Source: Planctomycetota bacterium
GTDB lineage: Bacteria; Planctomycetota; Planctomycetia; Planctomycetales; Planctomycetaceae
Reading direction: 5' to 3'
Length of the DNA stretch: 10,785 bases
Assembly (NCBI GenBank): GCA_026692825.1
Contig: JAPLOC010000109.1
Coordinates: 1-10,785 of the forward strand
A program made the translations under genes and the position numbers. Position 1 is the stretch's first letter; each line of letters opens with the position of its first letter. This document shows positions 6,732 through 10,785 of this stretch, one piece after another. The notes under the pieces are model-generated. The model was not told the origin of the DNA. It saw only the letters and a program-made list of their open reading frames with translations, and ran no database searches.

Positions 6732-7789
6732 TCAGCCCTTGGTTACGGGACGCCGATAGAACGGCAGTTTGACTACGGTCGCCGCTTCGCGTTGCCCGCG
6801 AATCTCGACCTCGACCGCGGTCCCCTCGGCGGGCCATGGCGAGCGACTGTTCAAGCGTGGGCGAAAACGTGCCGCTGGTGATGTCTCCCACCTGCTTGTC
6901 GGCGATCCAGACGGTCGCCCCTTCGCGGGCGATCCGGCGGCCGGCGAGCTTCAGTCCGACCCGCTTGCGACGCTGCGGATCGTGTTGTTTGGTGGCAAGA
7001 ACATCCCGCCCGGGGAATTCGCGACCATCCAGTTTCACGGCGAAGGAAAGTCCCGCTGAGAAGGGATCGATCGATTCGTTGAGTTCGTGCCCATACAGGG
7101 GCATCGCCGCCTCGAGCCTCAGGGTGTCGCGGCAGCCCAGTCCACAGGGAAGCAGGCCGATGGGCGTCCCCTGGTCGAACAGTGTGGTCCAGAGGGAAAG
7201 GGCGTCGGCCGCCGGCACGATCACCTCGACACCGTCTTCGCCCGTGTAACCGGTCCGACTGATCAGACCGGGTCGATTGAGAATTGTGGTCTCGACGGCG
7301 TGGTAGTACCGGATCTGAGATAATTCGGCGGGAACCAGCGGTTGCAACAGTTCCAGCGCCCGCGGTCCCTGAAGCGCGAGCATGAAATGGGACAGGGTGA
7401 GATCTTCGACGACGACATCAAACTCCGCGCGGTTTCAGGCGGTTGGAGGCATTGACCACCAGCATGTGCGACTGGGGCAGGCGGTAGACCAGCACATCGT
7501 CGAGAATTCCGCCCGAGTCATTCGTCACCAGCGAATAGCGAATCTGTCCGACGGCAAGCGATGGCACATCGTTCGTCAGCAGGTGATCGAGAAATCGGGC
7601 CGCGTCGGGACCGGTGAATCGCAACCGGCCCATGTGGGCGATATCGAACAATCCGCACGCCCCCCGAACCGCCTTGTGTTCGGGAACAATCGAAGTGTAT
7701 TGGACGGGCATTTCCCAGCCGGCGAAATCCACCAGGCGCGCGCCATGGGAAGCATGCCAGTCGTAAAGTGGAGTTCGCAGTAGCGACAT
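6732..7789 (-). pseudogene. gcvT: gcvT (aminomethyltransferase, glycine cleavage T protein), two frame disruptions
   Basis: The T protein moves the aminomethyl carbon from the H-protein lipoyl arm to tetrahydrofolate in glycine cleavage. Conserved sequence is present along the whole gene but in three minus-strand frames. Segment 1 (7789-7418) runs from MSLLRTPLYDWHASHGARLV to NASNRLK, then hits a stop. Segment 2 (about 7430-6836) starts at EFDVVVEDLTLSHFMLALQG and includes the T-protein hallmark CGLGCRDTLRLEAAMPLYGHE and ITSGTFSPTLEQSLAMA. Segment 3 (about 6830-6732) reads AEGTAVEVEIRGQREAATVV, then KLPFYRRP and a TGA stop. Compared with E. coli GcvT, about 23-26 bases seem missing at the first break (near 7421-7435) and roughly 17-20 at the second (near 6826-6836). 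Both match the observed frame changes. The second frame alone gives a nonsense tail, RRGDRGRGRD onwards. Either a decaying gene or assembly error. The start ATG has AGG about eight bases upstream. Confidence 0.85.
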
Positions 7790-8011
7790 GGGAAGAACCT
7801 GAGGGGCGGGGGAAGGCCGGGGGTACTGGCGACAAAAACCACGGTCGAGTTGTGTCTCGGCTCACGAAAAACCGACCGGGGGATGCTTGTCGCACGCCAG
7901 TGTTTCGTGCCCATCGCGAGAACGCAAGCGAAGGGAGAATTCGACGGCGGATTCGACCAGAGAAGCTGGGACGGAAATGCGGGCTGACCGCGATTTCTCG
8001 CGACCGCATCC

Positions 8012-8040
8012 TTGTCAGGATCGTTCCGATATCGTATTTT
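8012..8040 (+). promoter_or_regulatory. Sigma70-type promoter of the tRNA-Arg gene
   Basis: TTGTCA (8012-8017), a 17-base spacer and TATTTT (8035-8040). Transcription would start near 8047, about 11 bases before the mature tRNA. Spacing is ideal and both boxes are close to consensus. Confidence 0.6.
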
Positions 8041-8057
8041 CTAACTCTTGATCTCAT

Positions 8058-8131
8058 GCACCCGTAGCTCAACTGGATAGAGCAATGGACTTCGGATCCA
8101 TAGGTTGGGGGTTCGACTCCCTCCGGGTGTA
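8058..8131 (+). tRNA. tRNA-Arg (anticodon UCG)
   Basis: A 74-base sequence that folds as a full cloverleaf. The acceptor stem is GCACCCG with CGGGTGT (a G-U closing pair at 1-72), the D arm GCTC...GAGC, the anticodon stem ATGGA/TCCAT around loop CTTCGGA (anticodon TCG, reads CGA and probably other CGN codons), a five-base variable loop AGGTT, and a T arm GGGGG-TTCGACT-CCCTC. The discriminator is A. The 3' CCA is not encoded (the DNA continues with CTG), so it must be added after transcription. It stands alone on the plus strand, divergent from gcvT. Confidence 0.96.
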
Positions 8132-8315
8132 CTGAGTTTGCCAGGGCCGGTTCGCGGGTCGGGCCACATGATGGCGGCTTTGCCTGTCTCCTCTCTGGCG
8201 TGTTCAAAGCCAGATTATCATCGACGCCCCGTGGGGATTCCGGGCCGGGAATTCCGGGTTGGAAATTGACCGGGGAACTACACTCTTCGCGTTCACTTCT
8301 CCGGAGACACAACAG

Positions 8316-9551
8316 ATGATTCGCTCCACACTGGTGGGTGCGGCGGTCGTATTGACAGCCCTTCTCGCGAGCGCGGTTTCCGCGCAGCAGGCTGCCCCCG
8401 CCGCTCGAAAGTTACAGGCCGTTGAGTCGGCGAAGACCAATGTGCGACAGGTTGCCGCTCAGAAGACCGCGACCGACAAGTCGTCGGCTGAAAAGGTCGC
8501 GGCGGAAAGGTCTGCCGCCGACAAAGCGGCTGCGGCGGAACGGGTTGCCGCCGACAAAGCGGCCGCGGCGCAAAAGGCCGCTCCAAAGAAACCGGTCGAC
8601 GCCGCTGGAACGAAAAAGCCCGTTGAGGCGAAACCCGAGCCTAAGGAAGAGTCAAAATCCGGCGCGACTGAGGTAGATCATACGGCGGACAACGAGGCGA
8701 TTACCAAGGTAATTGACGAGTTTGAAAAGGCGTACAACGATCGCGACGCGAAAGCGATCGCCGCTTTGTTCACCCCCGAAGCGCAAATCATCGACGAAGA
8801 CGGCACGACGGTTCAGGGACGAGAGGCGATCGAAAAGGTCTTCGCCGATCTGTTTGAAGCGAATCCCGAAGCGGTCATTGCCACGGATGTGAGCGACCTG
8901 AAGTACATCGGCAGCAATCTGGCGATCGAAACCGGCCGGACCACGCTGATTCCCTCGCCCGGTGATACCGCGATCCTGAACGACTACAGCGTTGTCCACG
9001 TGAAGTCCCGTGAGGGGAAGTGGCTGATGGCGCTTGCGCGCGACACGCCGGCACAGACGCTGGATCACGCCGAAAACCTGCTGCCGTTGGCGTTTCTGAT
9101 TGGTGACTGGGTCGACGAGAGCCCCGACGCGGTTGTGGAGACTCGTTACGAATGGTCGGATGGCGACAAGTTCATCGTGGGGAAGTTCGCGGTGAAAATG
9201 GCGGGAGAAGAGGCATTTTCGGGAACGCAGCGGATTGGCTGGGATCCGATGGCGAAGAAAATTCGCTCCTGGGTCTTCGATTCCAATGGCGGATTTCAGG
9301 AGGGGGTCTGGACCCGCGTGGGAGATCAGTGGCTGGTGAAATACCACGGCGTCAACGGCGAAGGGGAAGTGACCGCTGGCACCAGTGTGATGACGCTGAT
9401 CAGTGATGAACGCTGGACCTGGCAGTCGCGAGACCGGATCGCGGGGGATGAGCTTTTGGACGACACGCCGGAAGTTCAAGTGGTGCGCAAGGGGCCACAG
9501 CCCGACGTCGAGGAAGTCGTGGTCGTCGAAGAAGTGTCGGAAAGCAAATAG
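8316..9551 (+). CDS. Secreted SnoaL/NTF2-like domain protein (SgcJ/EcaC-type) with Ala/Lys-rich linker
   Basis: 411 residues from the preferred ATG at 8316, chosen because GGAG lies nine bases upstream (8303-8306) and a clean signal peptide follows directly (MIRSTLVGAAVVLTALLASA, cleavage after VSA, residue 23). An upstream in-frame ATG at 8259 would bury that signal peptide. Residues about 24-122 are an Ala/Lys/Glu-rich linker with repeated AAADKAAAAE-like units, low complexity and possibly helical. Residues about 123-247 form an NTF2-like fold of the SgcJ/EcaC or SnoaL type: DNEAITKVIDEFEKAYNDRD, ALFTPEAQIIDEDG, GREAIEKVF, GKWLMALARDT. Residues about 254-392 form a second beta-rich, lipocalin-like domain (FLIGDWV, GTQRIGWDP, IRSWVFDSNGGF, WTWQSRDRI). 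The last residues are Val/Glu-rich. NTF2-like cavities bind small molecules or act as enzymes, but no substrate can be named. The name 'oxidoreductase' sometimes given to such proteins is not supported by any cofactor motif. Confidence 0.83.
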   Translation: MIRSTLVGAAVVLTALLASAVSAQQAAPAARKLQAVESAKTNVRQVAAQKTATDKSSAEKVAAERSAADKAAAAERVAADKAAAAQKAAPKKPVDAAGTKKPVEAKPEPKEESKSGATEVDHTADNEAITKVIDEFEKAYNDRDAKAIAALFTPEAQIIDEDGTTVQGREAIEKVFADLFEANPEAVIATDVSDLKYIGSNLAIETGRTTLIPSPGDTAILNDYSVVHVKSREGKWLMALARDTPAQTLDHAENLLPLAFLIGDWVDESPDAVVETRYEWSDGDKFIVGKFAVKMAGEEAFSGTQRIGWDPMAKKIRSWVFDSNGGFQEGVWTRVGDQWLVKYHGVNGEGEVTAGTSVMTLISDERWTWQSRDRIAGDELLDDTPEVQVVRKGPQPDVEEVVVVEEVSESK

Positions 9552-9579
9552 CAGTTCGTCGCAACTCATCGTTCGCAGT

Positions 9580-9594
9580 GCGCGGCCTCCGCGC
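9580..9594. repeat. Small perfect hairpin between two plus-strand genes
   Basis: GCGCGG-CCT-CCGCGC gives a six-base-pair, all-GC stem, 28 bases after the stop of the NTF2-like gene and 38 bases before the next ATG. No T-run follows, so it is not a classical terminator. It might slow or protect the transcript. Confidence 0.35.
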
Positions 9595-9632
9595 GACAAT
9601 CCAACGCACAGCACCATCTCGGGTTTTTCACG

Positions 9633-10785
9633 ATGCACAAGCAACTCACATGGACACGGGGATTGGCCCTGGGTCTCGCCCTGTTGATGACTTCACCGGA
9701 ATGTTTCGCCGGCCGCGGCGGCGGAGGGATGCGCGGCGGTGGTGGCGGTGGAGCGCGGGGTGGCGGCGGGGGGGGTGCCCGTCCCAGCATGCCATCTCGT
9801 CCCGCAGGCGGTGGTGGTGGCGGGGCTCGCCCGAGTATGCCTTCTCGTCCTGCTGGTGGCGGAGGCGGGGCTCGACCCAGCATGCCCTCGCGTCCTGCGG
9901 GCGGAGGGGGGATGCAACGGCCCGGTGGTGGTGCCGGCATGCAGCGCCCCGCTGGCGGTCAAGGAATGAATCGGCCGGCTGGTGGTAACATGGCTGGTAA
10001 CCGACCGGCCCAACGGCCGGCTGGCGGAAGCGCCCCGTCGATCAATCGCCCGAATGGTGGTGCCGGCGCTGGCAATCGTCCCGCGTTGGGTGGGGGGAAT
10101 CGCCCCGGTGGCGGCGCGACGACGCTGCCCGGCAACGTCGGCGGAGGCAACCGTCCCAATGTGGGCGGTGGCAACCGTCCCGGCGGGGGCGCGACCACAC
10201 TTCCGGGAACAGCCGGCGGCGGCAACCGACCTGGAATCGGCGCGGGAAACCGCCCCGGCGGAGGAGCGACCACACTTCCCGGCAACGTGGCCGGTGGCAA
10301 TCGTCCGGGAATCGGCGGCGGGAATCGACCTGGCGCTGGTGGTGATCGCCCCAACATTGGCGGTGGCAATCGCCCCGGTCAAGGCGCGGGAGATCGTCCC
10401 GGAATCGCCAATCGTCCTGGCATCGGCAATGGCGGGGCGACAACGCTTCCCGGGAACATCGGCGGGGGCAATCGCCCAGGCGTTGGCAATCGGCCGGGAG
10501 ATGGGAATCGACCCGGCGGAGTGGCGACACTTCCCGGAATCAACCGTCCTGGCGGAAACAACGGCATCAATGGCAATCGCCCCGGCAATGGAAACTGGGG
10601 GACTGGTAACCGCCCCGGTAACGGCAACTGGGGAAATGGCAACATTGGGAACGGCAATATTGGCAATGGAAACATTGGCAATGGCAATTGGGGCAACGGA
10701 AACGTTGGCAATGGGAACCACTGGGGTAACAGTGGCCATTGGAATAACAACAACTGGAGCAACAACAACGTCAACATCAATAACA
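9633..10785 (+). CDS. Secreted Gly/Asn/Arg/Pro-rich tandem-repeat protein (partial, runs off the right edge)
   Basis: 384 residues are visible and the frame is still open at the edge. It starts MHKQLTWTRGLALGLALLMT and ends its signal peptide at CFA (24-26), so it is exported. The mature part is almost entirely repeats: polyglycine to about residue 48, three ARPSMPSRPA units (49-89), MQRP/MNRPAGG units (94-118), a 25-residue repeat with NRPGGGATTLPGN (units start at 156, 181, 206), more NRPG units to about 330, and seven pentapeptides GNGN[W/I/V] (329-363), before an Asn/Trp-rich stretch. No catalytic motif is visible. It resembles disordered cell-envelope or matrix proteins of planctomycetes, and the GNGNI part recalls the NxGxGNxG repeats of mycobacterial PPE-MPTR proteins; both comparisons are by eye. 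A folded domain may follow beyond the edge. The start is chosen from the signal peptide; no clear ribosome site is visible. It begins 81 bases after the NTF2-like gene on the same strand. Confidence 0.8.
   Translation, partial: MHKQLTWTRGLALGLALLMTSPECFAGRGGGGMRGGGGGGARGGGGGGARPSMPSRPAGGGGGGARPSMPSRPAGGGGGARPSMPSRPAGGGGMQRPGGGAGMQRPAGGQGMNRPAGGNMAGNRPAQRPAGGSAPSINRPNGGAGAGNRPALGGGNRPGGGATTLPGNVGGGNRPNVGGGNRPGGGATTLPGTAGGGNRPGIGAGNRPGGGATTLPGNVAGGNRPGIGGGNRPGAGGDRPNIGGGNRPGQGAGDRPGIANRPGIGNGGATTLPGNIGGGNRPGVGNRPGDGNRPGGVATLPGINRPGGNNGINGNRPGNGNWGTGNRPGNGNWGNGNIGNGNIGNGNIGNGNWGNGNVGNGNHWGNSGHWNNNNWSNNNVNINN
9777..9899 (+). repeat. Three imperfect in-frame repeats encoding ARPSMPSRPA
   Basis: Units start at 9777, 9825 and 9870, separated by glycine runs of five to six codons. 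The peptide is identical in each copy while third codon positions differ (for example GCCCGTCCC, GCTCGCCCG, GCTCGACCC), so the peptide sequence appears to be under selection and the copies are not fresh duplications. Confidence 0.8.
10098..10322 (+). repeat. 75-base tandem repeat (25 codons), three units
   Basis: Units start at 10098, 10173 and 10248, each beginning with codons for NRPGGGATTLPG. A fourth, shifted copy of GGATTLPGN appears near 10431-10457. Copies differ mainly at silent positions. Confidence 0.75.
10617..10721 (+). repeat. 15-base tandem repeat (GNGN[W/I/V] pentapeptide), seven units
   Basis: Seven consecutive five-codon units (105 bases) alternate Gly and Asn codons with W, I, I, I, W, V and H in the fifth place. 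The base composition drops in GC compared with the upstream polyglycine part because of the Asn codons. Confidence 0.8.

Noticed and set aside
6820..7440. Programmed ribosomal frameshifting in gcvT
   Set aside because: No slippery heptamer or pseudoknot is evident, and conserved codons are missing at both junctions, which favours deletion.
7790..8057. Glycine riboswitch upstream of gcvT
   Set aside because: The conserved glycine-aptamer core sequences were not found on the minus strand of this leader; nothing else structured was convincing.
8058..8131. tRNA gene as an integration site for the cassette
   Set aside because: No second copy of the tRNA 3' end was noticed elsewhere in the window, no integrase is present, and the cassette lies more than 4 kb away.
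9580..9594. Intrinsic terminator after the NTF2-like gene
   Set aside because: The stem is perfect but short and lacks a T-run, so termination is not supported.
8652..9644. Antisense open frame (330 codons) opposite the NTF2-like gene
   Set aside because: No family motifs; the plus strand encodes a recognisable exported protein with a ribosome site and domain structure.
9693..10739. Long antisense open frame (348 codons) opposite the Gly/Asn-rich gene
   Set aside because: It is a by-product of the repetitive GC-rich codons; its peptide is a monotonous Ala/Ile/Val/Ser repeat with no start signal, while the plus strand has a signal peptide and clear repeat logic.

Overview
The window looks like chromosomal DNA of a Planctomycetes-type bacterium. 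This is an inference from several things together: a secreted FG-GAP/ASPIC-UnbV protein, a BNR (sialidase-fold) protein, an NTF2-like secreted protein and a long Gly/Asn/Arg/Pro-rich secreted repeat protein, in fairly GC-rich DNA. No marker gene settles the phylum.

Left part (1-3500, all minus strand): a tightly packed three-gene cassette read from right to left. A C5-cytosine DNA methyltransferase (2313-3500) overlaps by 4 bases (ATGA) a phosphoribosyltransferase-like protein with a DDFVGSGTQ PRPP-loop (1276-2316, PRTase-CE-like). One base after that gene begins an ORC/CDC6-like P-loop ATPase (1-1274), which runs off the left edge. No ordinary restriction endonuclease is visible. The arrangement of DNA modification enzyme, small-molecule enzyme and ATPase looks like a conflict/defence operon and is the most interesting object here. 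A gene-poor stretch of about 500 bp (3501-4003) precedes it and holds a possible promoter and a perfect 7-bp inverted repeat.

Middle part (4004-7789, minus strand): gcvT (glycine-cleavage T protein) is followed by a cytoplasmic BNR-repeat sialidase-like protein and then an exported FG-GAP/ASPIC-UnbV protein. gcvT is broken: its three conserved segments lie in three different reading frames, apparently because of two small deletions, so it is annotated as a pseudogene (or a sequencing/assembly error).

Right part (plus strand): a tRNA-Arg(UCG) gene with a good sigma70-type promoter, a secreted SnoaL/NTF2-like protein (8316-9551), and the start of a secreted low-complexity protein (9633 to the right edge) built from three successive families of short tandem repeats. 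The repeats open long antisense reading frames that should not be annotated as genes.
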